The notes beneath the pieces are model-generated. The model was not told where the DNA came from. It saw only the letters and a list, made by a program, of their open reading frames with translations, and made no database searches. From NCBI GenBank assembly GCA_017629035.1, contig JAGBXX010000014.1:49983-113982 (forward strand): a DNA stretch of 64,000 nt, read 5' to 3'. Both the position numbers and the translations under genes were made by a program. Positions 10,003-18,749 of this stretch are shown one piece after another; position 1 is the first letter of the stretch, and each line of letters begins with the position of its first letter. This DNA is from Alistipes sp. GTDB taxonomy: Bacteria; Bacteroidota; Bacteroidia; Bacteroidales; Rikenellaceae.

Positions 10003-11388
10003 TTATCTGTTCTTGGCAATCTGCGCAGTGAGCACAGCCTCGCAAGCAAGCTGACCACCAACAAAGGCCTTACACTCAGCAGTGCAGATACCACGACGGA
10101 AGTCTACGATGTGACACTCGAGCTGGAGTGTATCGCCAGGAACAACCTTACGCTTCCACTTCACGCCATCGGCCTTGAGGAAGTAGGTTGAGTAGTCCTT
10201 AGGATTCTCGACAGTGTTAAGAATCAAGATACCGCTACACTGAGCAAGCGCCTCGATGATAAGCACACCTGGCATAACAGGCTCCTCGGGGAAGTGACCC
10301 ACGAAGAATGGCTCATTCATAGTTACGTTCTTGATACCACCGATAGCATTCTCCTCCATGTGGAATACACGGTCAACGAGCAAGAATGGAGGACGGTGTG
10401 GAAGCAGAGCCTTGATCTGGTTGATATCCAGGAGTGGCTGCTCCTTAGCGCTATACTTGAACGCTGGCTTCTCGCCACCACGACGGATCGAGCGGCTGAG
10501 ATCCTTCATGAACTCGGTGTTGGCAAAGTGGCCTGGACGTGTTGCCCATACACGGCCCTTGATGCGCATACCAAGAAGAGCAAAGTCGCCAAGCAGGTCG
10601 AGGAGCTTGTGGCGTGCGAGCTCGTTGTTTGCACGGAGCTGCTGGTTGTTCAAGTAGCCACCTGTAACCTCGATATCGCTCTTGCCGAAGATCTTCTTGA
10701 GATGGTCGAGCTGCTCGTCAGATACTGGGTTCTCAACAACAACAATAGCGTTGTCAAGGTCACCACCCTTGATAAGGTTCATCTGCATAAGTGGCTCGAG
10801 CTCGTGCAAGAATACAAACGTACGACACATAGCAATCTTCTCGGCATAGTTATCCGAAGTGTTGTATGTAGAGTACTGATTACCCACCACCTTAGAGTTG
10901 TAGTCTACGTGTACCGATACCGAGAACTCGTCGTCGGGATAGATAACAATAGCCACACCCTTCTCTGGGAGTGTATATACCTGCTTCTCGGTCACCTCAT
11001 AGTATTTGCGCTCTGCCGACTGCTCGACAGTGCCCACCTCGAGGATGCGCTGAGCATACTCGCGTGCCGAGCCATCCATGATAGGTGTCTCAGGGGCGTT
11101 GATCTCAACCACAGCGTTATCAACCTCAAGAGTCCAAAGCGCTGACATGATATGCTCAATGGTGCTCACCTTGGCAGCACCCTTCTCGATTGTAGTACCA
11201 CGTGAAGTGTCGGTAACATATTCGCACAAAGCTGGGACCTCGGGACAACCCTCAAGGTCTACACGACGAAAGACGATACCTGTATTATCCTCTGCGGGAC
11301 AAACTCGCATATTTACCTGCAAACCAGTGTGCAGGCCCTTGCCCTCAAACGCAATAGGAGCGGCAAGAGTACGTTGTTTAATAGCCAT
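10003..11388 (-). CDS. lpxC/fabZ: Bifunctional LpxC-FabZ (deacetylase / 3-hydroxyacyl-ACP dehydratase)
   Basis: A 461-residue fusion. Residues 1 to about 300 are LpxC, the zinc enzyme that deacetylates UDP-3-O-acyl-GlcNAc (zinc-site motif EHIMSAL with His 79, and later ARHKLLDLLGD). Residues about 315-461 are FabZ, the hot-dog dehydratase of fatty acid synthesis (LLPHRPPFLLVDRV with its His, then GHFPEEPVMPGVLIIEALAQ). The fusion is the normal arrangement in Bacteroidota and couples lipid A commitment to acyl-chain elongation. A TATCTTTG box on the minus strand at 11416-11423 is a likely promoter. The gene is divergent from a TonB-like protein. lpxD is not adjacent in this window. Confidence 0.96.
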   Translation of the reverse strand: MAIKQRTLAAPIAFEGKGLHTGLQVNMRVCPAEDNTGIVFRRVDLEGCPEVPALCEYVTDTSRGTTIEKGAAKVSTIEHIMSALWTLEVDNAVVEINAPETPIMDGSAREYAQRILEVGTVEQSAERKYYEVTEKQVYTLPEKGVAIVIYPDDEFSVSVHVDYNSKVVGNQYSTYNTSDNYAEKIAMCRTFVFLHELEPLMQMNLIKGGDLDNAIVVVENPVSDEQLDHLKKIFGKSDIEVTGGYLNNQQLRANNELARHKLLDLLGDFALLGMRIKGRVWATRPGHFANTEFMKDLSRSIRRGGEKPAFKYSAKEQPLLDINQIKALLPHRPPFLLVDRVFHMEENAIGGIKNVTMNEPFFVGHFPEEPVMPGVLIIEALAQCSGILILNTVENPKDYSTYFLKADGVKWKRKVVPGDTLQLECHIVDFRRGICTAECKAFVGGQLACEAVLTAQIAKNR

Positions 11389-11415
11389 AACGATAATTTT
11401 TTGTTATATCACGGG

Positions 11416-11423
11416 CAAAGATA
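11416..11423 (-). promoter_or_regulatory. -7 box TATCTTTG for lpxC-fabZ
   Basis: Minus-strand TATCTTTG matches the Bacteroidota primary-sigma -7 consensus TAnnTTTG and lies 27 nt before the lpxC ATG. No good -33 TTG was seen at the expected spacing. Confidence 0.65.
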
Positions 11424-11446
11424 TAAATTTTCTCAAAAAAAATTAC

Positions 11447-11454
11447 TATTTTTG
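11447..11454 (+). promoter_or_regulatory. -7 box TATTTTTG for the TonB-like gene
   Basis: Matches TAnnTTTG and sits 19 nt before the ATG at 11474, back to back with the lpxC promoter. Confidence 0.55.
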
Positions 11455-11473
11455 CTCGGAATATTACTATATC

Positions 11474-12313
11474 ATGAACAACAAAGTTACTAATAATGAA
11501 ATAAAAAGGCCTCAACGCCGCCCAGCAGCACCTCGTCGCCATATACGTATCGACCTTGGTGACACCCGTGCTGAGAGTTTTGGCGAGTGGTTATTCAACC
11601 ACCGTGTAGGCCTTCTCGTTGTTTTTGCCGTCTTCGTGCTCTCGGGTACGGTGCTTGCTACGGCACGCTACAATGTGGAGCGCATCGATGTTGAGTACCT
11701 CATCGAGATTGTCCCCGAGGAGTTCGAGGAGCAGAAGCAGCCCGACGTCAAGCCTATACCCTCGATCGAGGAGCTTGCGCAGCGTGTGCAGAATGTGCGC
11801 AACGTGATCTCGAACGACGCAGCCACCGAGGAGTCTTCGGGTAGCAGCGAGGAGTTCGACGAGGATATCGAGAAGCTCATGGAGGAGATTACCGAGGGTA
11901 TGGATGCCAACCGCTCAGCATACGAGGAGGGTATGAACTCCGTGAAGGGCTCGGGCAAGAGTGGCAAGGGCGGAGGCGACAACACGGGCGACTCGAAGGA
12001 TAAGGATAGCGACCAAAAGGGCAAGTACCAGGGTGCTTGTACCGTGAGCTACTCCTTCACCGAGCCTGTGCGTAGCCACCGTGACCTCTACATCCCTGCA
12101 TATACGGCCAAGGGTGGTGGCGTAGTTGTGCTCGAGGTGCTTATCGACCGCAATGGCGCAGTGAAATCGGCACGTGTGGCCCAGTCCACAAACGGTGAGC
12201 TTAATCAGGTAGCCCTAAATGCGGCACGCAACACCAGAACACGCTTTAATATCGATGGCTCGGCACCATCGCCACATAAAGGAACCATAACCTACACATT
12301 TATCGCTCAGTAG
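11474..12313 (+). CDS. TonB-family energy transducer-like protein
   Basis: The 279-residue product has a basic cytoplasmic N-terminus (about 1-45), one membrane segment (VGLLVVFAVFVLSGTVLA, about 46-66), an acidic helical stretch and a Gly/Lys/Ser-rich linker (about 150-185), and a C-terminal TonB-like domain (PAYTAKGGGVVVLEVLIDRN and A-R-N-T-R near the end). TonB-type proteins span the periplasm and pass proton-motive energy to outer-membrane receptors. The linker is Gly/Lys rich rather than the usual Pro/Lys rich. The stop codon overlaps the GTG of the next gene, so translation is probably coupled. Which receptors it serves cannot be told. Confidence 0.82.
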   Translation: MNNKVTNNEIKRPQRRPAAPRRHIRIDLGDTRAESFGEWLFNHRVGLLVVFAVFVLSGTVLATARYNVERIDVEYLIEIVPEEFEEQKQPDVKPIPSIEELAQRVQNVRNVISNDAATEESSGSSEEFDEDIEKLMEEITEGMDANRSAYEEGMNSVKGSGKSGKGGGDNTGDSKDKDSDQKGKYQGACTVSYSFTEPVRSHRDLYIPAYTAKGGGVVVLEVLIDRNGAVKSARVAQSTNGELNQVALNAARNTRTRFNIDGSAPSPHKGTITYTFIAQ

Positions 12314-12723
12314 TGAAGAGTTTGTCGTCAACATATCGCCTCATCTTACTCGTGGTCATAAGCATGCTTATGGCGGGCTCCTCGCTGGAGCTTAGCGCCA
12401 TGCCACGAGATAATGCGGCCATACTCCTTGATTACGACACCTCAACTTCTCAGCCCGTAACTCCAGAGAGCCATATCGAGAGCCTCAGCCCTAAGCTGGG
12501 ACTTACTACCGTGACCTACACCTCGTGGGCCACTACCCCAAGTGTAAGAACACTACCTCGCACAACACGTCTGCAAACACGCATCGACAGCTACTCGGTG
12601 GCAGTGCGCACAATTGACTCTACACAGGCAAAATCGAGAGCAGGACTCTTTAACCATAAAGTATTATTCTTCGCTCACCCGCGCTACTACTATCTCAATG
12701 GCCTGGTGAGGTTAATTATTTAG
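12313..12723 (+). CDS. Small exported protein of unknown function, GTG start
   Basis: The GTG start at 12313 overlaps the preceding TAG by one base (TAGTG), which supports the start through translational coupling. An N-terminal hydrophobic stretch (YRLILLVVISMLMAGSS) ending at LELSA is a signal peptide. The remaining about 105 residues are rich in Ser and Thr with no domain I recognise. Its position behind a TonB-like gene suggests an envelope role but nothing more can be said. It has no homologue that I recognise. Confidence 0.6.
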   Translation: MKSLSSTYRLILLVVISMLMAGSSLELSAMPRDNAAILLDYDTSTSQPVTPESHIESLSPKLGLTTVTYTSWATTPSVRTLPRTTRLQTRIDSYSVAVRTIDSTQAKSRAGLFNHKVLFFAHPRYYYLNGLVRLII

Positions 12724-12787
12724 CGGATGGGGGCAACTTAAAACCTAACCTACATCCATTTACTAACTAATTAACATATAGAAGATT

Positions 12788-13297
12788 ATGAATACAGATA
12801 ATATCTGCAAGGCGCTCTACGCCTTGCCCGGTGGTGCTATTACACCAAAGTCTGAGAGCATTGCTTCTCAGATGATTATTGCCCTTGTGGGCGTGGCTCT
12901 TTTGACTATCAACTCTCTGTTTGTCGACCCAAGGTTAGACAGCCTCTTCATGGCGCTTCTTACTTGCGGTGTGGCAATGGTACTCTACGGCATTGTAGTA
13001 GGTGGCGTAAGGTATGCCAGAGGGCGTAAAGTACCATACGACAATGAGTTGAGAGAGTACATGAAATATCGTGAGCGCTACTTCGACAGAGAGTTTATCA
13101 CGCCAATAATGCGAGCTCTGGAGCGTGGCGACATCGAGGCTCTTGATACTATGCCTACGACCAACATTGCTCAGGTGGTGCTTGTGGAGTATAGCTCGAA
13201 GTATCGCAAGGCATACTCGCTCATGGAGTACCACGACACGGAGTATCGAGTAATAGGCGAGCCCACGATTTTGGATATTAAGCAGAGCCGTACTTAA
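12788..13297 (+). CDS. Membrane protein of unknown function (two membrane segments)
   Basis: A 169-residue protein with two predicted membrane helices (about residues 27-47, MIIALVGVALLTINSLFV, and 54-74, LFMALLTCGVAMVLYGIVVGG) followed by a soluble, charged C-terminal domain of about 95 residues. This layout is seen in small inner-membrane proteins of Bacteroidota; no family is recognised. It is co-oriented with the TonB-like gene upstream and the antiporter downstream (gap 55 nt) and may share a transcript. Function unknown. Confidence 0.72.
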   Translation: MNTDNICKALYALPGGAITPKSESIASQMIIALVGVALLTINSLFVDPRLDSLFMALLTCGVAMVLYGIVVGGVRYARGRKVPYDNELREYMKYRERYFDREFITPIMRALERGDIEALDTMPTTNIAQVVLVEYSSKYRKAYSLMEYHDTEYRVIGEPTILDIKQSRT

Positions 13298-13352
13298 GGC
13301 TTAACTACATAAGAGAGAATAGAGTATAGTGAGAACATAAAATTTAAGAGAG

Positions 13353-14840
13353 ATGCTATCAGAAAACTTCTTGCTCGTGGGAGCCATGTTGCTCTTTGCG
13401 GCCGTGTTTGCTGGCAAGGCAGCATATAGACTTGGAGCGCCAGCCCTGCTTCTGTTCTTGGGCGTGGGCATACTCTTTGGCTACAACGACTTCATATCCT
13501 TCGACTCGGCCGAGTTTGCACAGTTTGTCGGCATGATAGCTATGTGCATCATCCTCTTCTCGGGAGGTATGGACACCAAATTCTCCGAAATTAAGCCCGT
13601 GCTCGGTCCAGGTATCGTCATGGCCACACTCGGCGTTATGCTCACGGCATTTATCGTCGGAGGCTTCATCTACCTGCTTGCCCCACATCTCGGCATAGAG
13701 CTCACGCTCAGCCTCTCGCTGCTTATTGCCGCCACGATGTCATCAACCGACTCAGCATCGGTATTCTCTATTCTGCGCTCCAAGAAGCAGGGTCTGCAGC
13801 AGAACCTTCGCCCACTACTCGAGCTAGAGAGTGGTAGTAATGACCCTATGGCCTACATCCTTACGGTCATGCTCGTGGGTATCGTCTCTGACGGTGCTGC
13901 AGTAGACTGGTGGGAGGCAATCAAAACCTTTGTAATACAGATGGTTGTAGGTGCTGCGCTGGGCTACGGATTTGGACGTGTGACGGTGTGGATAATGAAC
14001 AAAATCAACATCCGCAACATCCCGTCACTCTACTCTGTGCTGCTGCTGGCGTGTGCATTCTTCACATTCTCGTTCACATCGATGGTCTATGGCAACGGCT
14101 ACCTGGCTGTCTACATCGCAGGCCTTGTGGTGGGCAACTACCGCATAGCCTACCGCAATATGCTCGGTACATTCTTCGACTCCTTCACATGGCTGTTGCA
14201 GATTGTACTCTTCCTGGCGCTCGGACTCTTTGTCGACCTCGAGGAGCTGTTGCAGTACGATGTTGTGGTAATGGGTATTGCCGTGGGACTCTTCATGATA
14301 TTTGTGGCACGTCCTATCGCCACATTTGTCTGCATGGTCCCCTTCCGCAAGTTTACATTCAAGGCACGCTCCTATATCTCGTGGGTGGGTCTGCGTGGCG
14401 CTGTGCCTATCATCTTTGCCCTCTACCCTATTACCAACGGCATTGAGAATGCAGAGTACCTCTTCAACGTAGTATTCCTTGTGACCATCGTATCGCTGCT
14501 TGTGCAGGGTACTACCGTGAGTGGCATGGCCAACATCCTCGGTCTGTCGTACGAGGAGCCCGAGAGCACCTTCAAGCTCACCGTACCAGACCATATACGT
14601 AGCGAGTTCTCGGAGATTGGCGTTACAGCCTCGATGCTCCACAATGGCGACACGCTCAAGGATATTCAGCTACCAGGCCACACGCTCGTAGTGATGGTAT
14701 GCCGCAACGATAAGTACTTCGTGCCCAAGGGCTACACACAGCTCAAGTCGGGCGATAAGCTTCTTGTCGTATCGGACGACAATGAGGAGCTACTAAGCAA
14801 GGTCAAGGTACTCGGCATTAAGCACCTGGTAAAGGTATAA
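13353..14840 (+). CDS. K+/H+ antiporter, NhaP2/CvrA type
   Basis: The protein has a CPA1-type transporter core of about 12-13 membrane segments (residues about 1-395) and a C-terminal TrkA-C-like ligand domain (about 405-495, ending LKSGDKLLVVSDDNEELLSKV). The membrane part carries the family features SGGMDTKF, STDSASVFSILR and ELESGSNDPMA, where the conserved Asp residues bind the cation. Members exchange cytoplasmic K+ (or Na+) for protons in the inner membrane. The length of 495 residues is close to that expected for NhaP2 proteins with a single regulatory domain. A terminator follows at 14846, closing the unit. Confidence 0.9.
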   Translation: MLSENFLLVGAMLLFAAVFAGKAAYRLGAPALLLFLGVGILFGYNDFISFDSAEFAQFVGMIAMCIILFSGGMDTKFSEIKPVLGPGIVMATLGVMLTAFIVGGFIYLLAPHLGIELTLSLSLLIAATMSSTDSASVFSILRSKKQGLQQNLRPLLELESGSNDPMAYILTVMLVGIVSDGAAVDWWEAIKTFVIQMVVGAALGYGFGRVTVWIMNKINIRNIPSLYSVLLLACAFFTFSFTSMVYGNGYLAVYIAGLVVGNYRIAYRNMLGTFFDSFTWLLQIVLFLALGLFVDLEELLQYDVVVMGIAVGLFMIFVARPIATFVCMVPFRKFTFKARSYISWVGLRGAVPIIFALYPITNGIENAEYLFNVVFLVTIVSLLVQGTTVSGMANILGLSYEEPESTFKLTVPDHIRSEFSEIGVTASMLHNGDTLKDIQLPGHTLVVMVCRNDKYFVPKGYTQLKSGDKLLVVSDDNEELLSKVKVLGIKHLVKV

Positions 14841-14845
14841 ACAGC

Positions 14846-14877
14846 AAAAAGGCTCACCTCGCAGTGAGCCTTTTTCT
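14846..14877 (+). terminator. Rho-independent terminator after the antiporter
   Basis: Inverted repeat AAAAAGGCTCAC / GTGAGCCTTTTT with a 6-nt loop (14846-14857 and 14864-14875) followed by T-rich sequence. The A-tract on the other side may let it also end the convergent argR transcript. Confidence 0.88.
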
Positions 14878-14939
14878 TATTCTCTATTTCTCATTGGTAT
14901 CTCCCCCGATTGCAATTCGAGTCGATATTAACGAACAAA

Positions 14940-15404
14940 TTATAGCGTGCGGATAGATGGGAAAAGCATATAAAGCTGATTCATCAAGCTATTCATATCG
15001 AAACCCTCGCGGAGCACCAGAAGAATGGTGTTGTCACCAGCGATTGTGCCAAGCACCTCGGCAATACCCTTGTTGTCGATAGGCACCGAGATAGCACTCG
15101 CATAACCAGGCTTGGTCGTAATGACACACATATTGCCTGAAAAGGCGATGTCGGTGATGTTGTCGGTTATGTTTGTCGATATAGAGTGGTCGTTGCGTGT
15201 ATTGTTTGGAAGAACATATACATATCCCTTCTCCTTGTGGGGCACCTTAGCAACGTGCATAAACTTAAGGTCACGAGAGAGTGTCGACTGTGTAATCTTC
15301 ACGCCACACTCCTCAAGGCGTGCTATGAGCTCCTCCTGAGAAGAGATAAACTCTGAACGGATAATTTTTCTAATAAACGAAAGTCGCTGTGTCTTCTGAT
15401 TCAT
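14940..15404 (-). CDS. argR: Arginine repressor ArgR
   Basis: A 154-residue regulator. Residues about 1-70 form the winged-helix DNA-binding domain (SSQEELIARLEECGVKITQSTLSRDLK, with the conserved SR signature) and about 80-154 the arginine-binding oligomerisation domain, with GTIAGDNTILLVLR. In other bacteria ArgR represses arginine synthesis and activates its breakdown when arginine is bound. I chose ATG 15404 (MNQKTQR); the longer alternative upstream begins in a weaker context. No arginine genes are adjacent, so its targets lie elsewhere. A minus-strand TAAATTTG at 15470-15477 could be its promoter. Confidence 0.93.
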   Translation of the reverse strand: MNQKTQRLSFIRKIIRSEFISSQEELIARLEECGVKITQSTLSRDLKFMHVAKVPHKEKGYVYVLPNNTRNDHSISTNITDNITDIAFSGNMCVITTKPGYASAISVPIDNKGIAEVLGTIAGDNTILLVLREGFDMNSLMNQLYMLFPSIRTL

Positions 15405-15469
15405 ACTAAACCCCTCAATTTTATTTCTATTAACGCACCACAAGAGATAAACATTGCGATTCGATATGA

Positions 15470-15477
15470 CAAATTTA
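15470..15477 (-). promoter_or_regulatory. -7 box TAAATTTG for argR
   Basis: Matches TAnnTTTG on the minus strand, 65 nt before the argR ATG. The surrounding 15405-15600 is AT-rich and holds no gene. Confidence 0.4.
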
Positions 15478-15594
15478 ACAAAAAATATGTAAAATATGCA
15501 AACTTCTGCATTTTTTTATTTTATAACTGGGTAAATATACCACCCAAGGGGTATAATAGAACACTATTTTGCCTGGATAATCGAGCGAGCAATA

Positions 15595-15623
15595 TTGTAT
15601 TCATAAATATTTTGTTATCTTTG
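15595..15623 (+). promoter_or_regulatory. Promoter of the lipoprotein gene (TTG, 18 nt, TATCTTTG)
   Basis: TATCTTTG at 15616-15623 preceded by TTG at 15595-15597, close to the usual -33 / -7 spacing in Bacteroidota. It lies 19 nt before an ATG at 15643 and 55 nt before the ATG at 15679. Confidence 0.65.
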
Positions 15624-15678
15624 CCTCAACCAATTAACATTAATGAGAATTTTTGCAACAAAAAAACTTTGTAGGAAA

Positions 15679-16926
15679 ATGAGAATTAGAGATCTTTTAC
15701 TCGCTCTGACCCCTCTTCTTATGGCCGTAGCGTGTGAGCCAGCCGAGGTCAACGACTCGCTCAAGGCTGAGATTGTAGTGCTCTCCGAGAGCCCTATGTG
15801 GCTTGATAGCGAGCAGTCTATGGGCGAGATTGAGTACACAATCAAGAATGGCAACACCTCGACAAAGCTCGAGGCTACGAGCAATGTCCGCTGGGCAAAC
15901 ATCGTGGAGATCAAGGAGGATAGAGTGTCGTTTGTGGTGCTGAAAAATGAGGATGCAGGAGATCGTCGTGGCACTATAAATCTGAAATATGGCGATGCCA
16001 GAGCCGAGGTGACAATCTACCAGCATGTGAGAGTCGACGAGGATTTCAGCGCAACGACAACTGCGGGCAGCATGTTCCGTCACAGCAACAACGACTCGGG
16101 CGTGCACAACTACTTCGTGGTACTCTCGAAGGATGGCATCAAGGATGACGGCACGCTCTACCCATCGGGAAAGTACTACTGCTTCGACCTCTACGCCACT
16201 GAGGTAGTGTCGAAAGAGGAGAGTGTGGCAACAATTCCAAATGGCACATACCGTCTTGCTACTGATGGCAACATCGGCGACCGTGAGATGAACTACATGT
16301 ACAGCTACTACGTCTACATGGGTCAGGAGGTTGGCATGGCCGATGCCGAGGTGGTTGTCGAGGATGGTAAAATTGTTGCCAACGTTGCCCTTGCCAATGG
16401 CGAGAATCACCGTGTGGAGTACAACGGCTCGCTCGAGATTCCTGTATATGATGCTACTGTTACCGAGGGACTTAGCACACTCACAGGTCCTCATACATTC
16501 GAGATCAAGGGCGGTGTGTTTGTGGGTGCCTTCGTAGGCGACTTGATGTACAACGGTTGCAACACCTGCCAGGTCTATTTGTACGAGTATCTCGACTACG
16601 AGACTGGCGAGGAGCGTGGTGACCAGTTCCAGATCGACCTGCAGCTCCCTTCAGGTAGCCGAGACGTGGTGGGCACCTATACCCATGGCACCTCTGAGGG
16701 ACACTTCATCCCTGGCTCGGCCGAGGATTTAGGAGGCCAGTATATGCAGCAGAATAGCTGGTATATGACTGCGGGATATATCGACTTTGCCCCTATGGTG
16801 CGTGGCTCGATAAAGGTGGAGAACCTGGGTGGCAGCACCTACCTATTCACCATCGACACCGTGGACGACAAGGGTAATGCTATCAAGGGTACGTTCGAGG
16901 GCGATGGCGAGTTTATCGACTGGTAA
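15679..16926 (+). CDS. Surface lipoprotein with N-terminal BACON-like domain
   Basis: I prefer ATG 15679, with AGGAAA just before it and a compact lipoprotein signal MRIRDLLLALTPLLMAVAC; an in-frame ATG at 15643 would add 12 residues. Residues about 25-110 resemble a BACON/Ig-like domain (NVRWANIVEIKEDRVSFVVL, then RGTINLKYGDARAEVTIYQ). The remaining 300 residues are beta-rich with conserved-looking YMYSYYVYMGQ and DLMYNGCNTCQVYLYEYLD segments but no enzyme motif. It is the first of three lipoproteins reading the same way and is followed by its own terminator. Function unknown; surface binding is plausible. Confidence 0.78.
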   Translation: MRIRDLLLALTPLLMAVACEPAEVNDSLKAEIVVLSESPMWLDSEQSMGEIEYTIKNGNTSTKLEATSNVRWANIVEIKEDRVSFVVLKNEDAGDRRGTINLKYGDARAEVTIYQHVRVDEDFSATTTAGSMFRHSNNDSGVHNYFVVLSKDGIKDDGTLYPSGKYYCFDLYATEVVSKEESVATIPNGTYRLATDGNIGDREMNYMYSYYVYMGQEVGMADAEVVVEDGKIVANVALANGENHRVEYNGSLEIPVYDATVTEGLSTLTGPHTFEIKGGVFVGAFVGDLMYNGCNTCQVYLYEYLDYETGEERGDQFQIDLQLPSGSRDVVGTYTHGTSEGHFIPGSAEDLGGQYMQQNSWYMTAGYIDFAPMVRGSIKVENLGGSTYLFTIDTVDDKGNAIKGTFEGDGEFIDW

Positions 16927-16964
16927 TCAGAGATAAAAAAGAGTATAAATATCACACAACGGTT

Positions 16965-17014
16965 GTTGTCCGCCTGAGGGCTTTTGGCTCGAGGCGGACA
17001 ACTCGTTTTTTTGC
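16965..17014 (+). terminator. Rho-independent terminator
   Basis: Perfect 11-bp stem GTTGTCCGCCT / AGGCGGACAAC (16965-16975 and 16992-17002), with further GAG/CTC pairing in the loop, followed by TCGTTTTTTT. It ends the lipoprotein transcript. The stem shares GTTGTCC with two other terminators in this window. Confidence 0.85.
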
Positions 17015-17075
17015 TCGGGCATATAGCTAGGGCATGGCATTTATACTAATTTCGAGCAAATTAAAAGATATTTTA

Positions 17076-17105
17076 TTGTTGTTAACAATAATATTGCTAT
17101 ATTTG
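17076..17105 (+). promoter_or_regulatory. Promoter of the lipoprotein pair (TTG, 19 nt, TATATTTG)
   Basis: TATATTTG at 17098-17105 with TTG at 17076-17078, a near-consensus pair. It leaves a leader of about 85 nt before the ATG at 17198. Confidence 0.65.
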
Positions 17106-17197
17106 TGCGAATTTGAGGTAGTGTTCTGCTTAGGGCAACTACCCACTGAGAGGGAAAAAGGATAAATTATTAATAACAAACATTAAAACGACAAACC

Positions 17198-18730
17198 ATG
17201 AGAAAACTTTTTTCTATTTTGAGCGTTCTTTTTGTAGCGCTCTTCGCCGTGGGTTGTGAGCTCACAAACCCCGAGGAGAATGGCGTTACATTCAAGTTCC
17301 AGAACATTAAGACAACAACAAACTCTGTTGAGGTAGAGGTTGTTCCATCTGACGAGACTAAGCTCTACCTTGCATGCATCATCGAGGCTCCAGAGATCGC
17401 TGACCTCACCGATGGCCAGATTATCGCTAAGTTCACCGACGCTAAGGACCTCAGCGTGACTAAGGGTAGCAAGACACTCACAGCTATCAACCTTACACCC
17501 GACACTGAGTATGTGGCTATCGCCTTCACACTCACTGGCTCTAAGGTAGCTCGCCAGAAGCTCAGCACCCTTCCTGTTCAGGATCCAATCTCGGGCGATG
17601 ATTTCGAGATCGAGATCAATGTTACTGACATCAAGGCTACATCGGCAGTTGCAACAGCTACACCTAACTCATCGGCTAACCGCTACTACTTCCGTGTCAT
17701 CACAAAGATGGAGCTCGACGCATTCGGTATCTACGACAACGACTACCAGATCTTTGAGTATATCATCGAGAACCCAAGCAGCGGTGAATATATCACTCAG
17801 GGCGAGACTACTCTCAACTGCCGTCTTAATGCTAAGATGGACTACCTCGCAGTAGCTTTCAACTTCGAGAACTGGGAGGCTGTACACAACCAGGAGGAGG
17901 AGATCAAGCTCTTCCGCTACGAGTTCTCAACACCTGAGGCTCCAGAGGTTGACCCAGACACATTGTTCGCTTACGACAACCTCCAGGTTACTCACACAGG
18001 CTTCTCTGTTGACGTGACACCAGCTCAGGGCGAGGAGTCATTCTGGGGCTACTACGTATGGACAAAGAAGTCTTACGACGAGACATTGGCTACTGAGTCT
18101 AAGGCAAACATCGTTATGCGTAGCTACTTCGGCCTTAACAACATCGGCGTAGAGCAGGGCTACGACTTCGGCACATTCATCCAGGAGTACCTCGGCCAGA
18201 CAGGCTCATCAACCGTGATCAACTACTTGCCTTTGGATAACAACACTGAGTATGTATTGGTACTCTTCTACATGGATCCTGAGGTATCTGACCCAACAAC
18301 CGTATACGACTACAACTATGTAGCTGTACCTTTCAAGACTTTGGCACCATCTGCCGACTCAGCAGCTATGCTCGAGGTATCTGATCCAGTAATCGTGAAG
18401 AATGGCTTCAAGTACGACATCCAGTTCCTCGTAAAGACCGACGACAAGGCAGTTGATATGAAGGTGGGTGCTCAGCTCTGGAACAACTACGACTTTGCTA
18501 AGTACTGGGATCCAAACGACTGGTCACAGATTCAGGCATTCTTCATGTTCCGCACATCTGTAGAGTCATCTACTCTCGAGGCTGCTAAGACAGCTGAGGG
18601 CGCTACTGTATCGTTCCCAGGCGTAGACAAGGAGGACTACGTATTCTTCTTCGAGGTTCTCAACGAGGAGAACACTGCTACACAGTATGCTATTCGTGTT
18701 GAGCCATCGTTGTTCGACAACGCTCAGTAA
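17198..18730 (+). CDS. Lipoprotein with FN3-like repeats
   Basis: A lipoprotein signal ends in FAVGC (Cys at about residue 19). The mature protein is built of beta-sandwich units of about 90-110 residues, each with a strand like TTNSVEVEVVPSDETKLYLACI, TSAVATATPNSSANRYYFRV or TGFSVDVTPAQGEESFWGYYV and a later D-T-E-Y-V-x-x-x-F strand. The pattern is the same as in the large lipoprotein ending at 9110. No catalytic residues are seen. Such paralogous lipoproteins are plentiful in Alistipes-like genomes. It is 19 nt before another lipoprotein, with which it is probably co-transcribed. Function unknown. Confidence 0.8.
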   Translation: MRKLFSILSVLFVALFAVGCELTNPEENGVTFKFQNIKTTTNSVEVEVVPSDETKLYLACIIEAPEIADLTDGQIIAKFTDAKDLSVTKGSKTLTAINLTPDTEYVAIAFTLTGSKVARQKLSTLPVQDPISGDDFEIEINVTDIKATSAVATATPNSSANRYYFRVITKMELDAFGIYDNDYQIFEYIIENPSSGEYITQGETTLNCRLNAKMDYLAVAFNFENWEAVHNQEEEIKLFRYEFSTPEAPEVDPDTLFAYDNLQVTHTGFSVDVTPAQGEESFWGYYVWTKKSYDETLATESKANIVMRSYFGLNNIGVEQGYDFGTFIQEYLGQTGSSTVINYLPLDNNTEYVLVLFYMDPEVSDPTTVYDYNYVAVPFKTLAPSADSAAMLEVSDPVIVKNGFKYDIQFLVKTDDKAVDMKVGAQLWNNYDFAKYWDPNDWSQIQAFFMFRTSVESSTLEAAKTAEGATVSFPGVDKEDYVFFFEVLNEENTATQYAIRVEPSLFDNAQ

Positions 18731-18749
18731 TATAATCATGTAGATTGTT

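Noticed and set aside
10294-11145. Open frame of 283 codons on the plus strand inside lpxC-fabZ
   Set aside because: Antisense shadow of an unmistakable essential gene; no signal, no motif, Leu/Val-rich as expected from reversed codon bias.
13910-14642. Overlapping frames on both strands inside the antiporter gene
   Set aside because: The transporter frame has the family motifs; the others are Cys/His-rich shadows.
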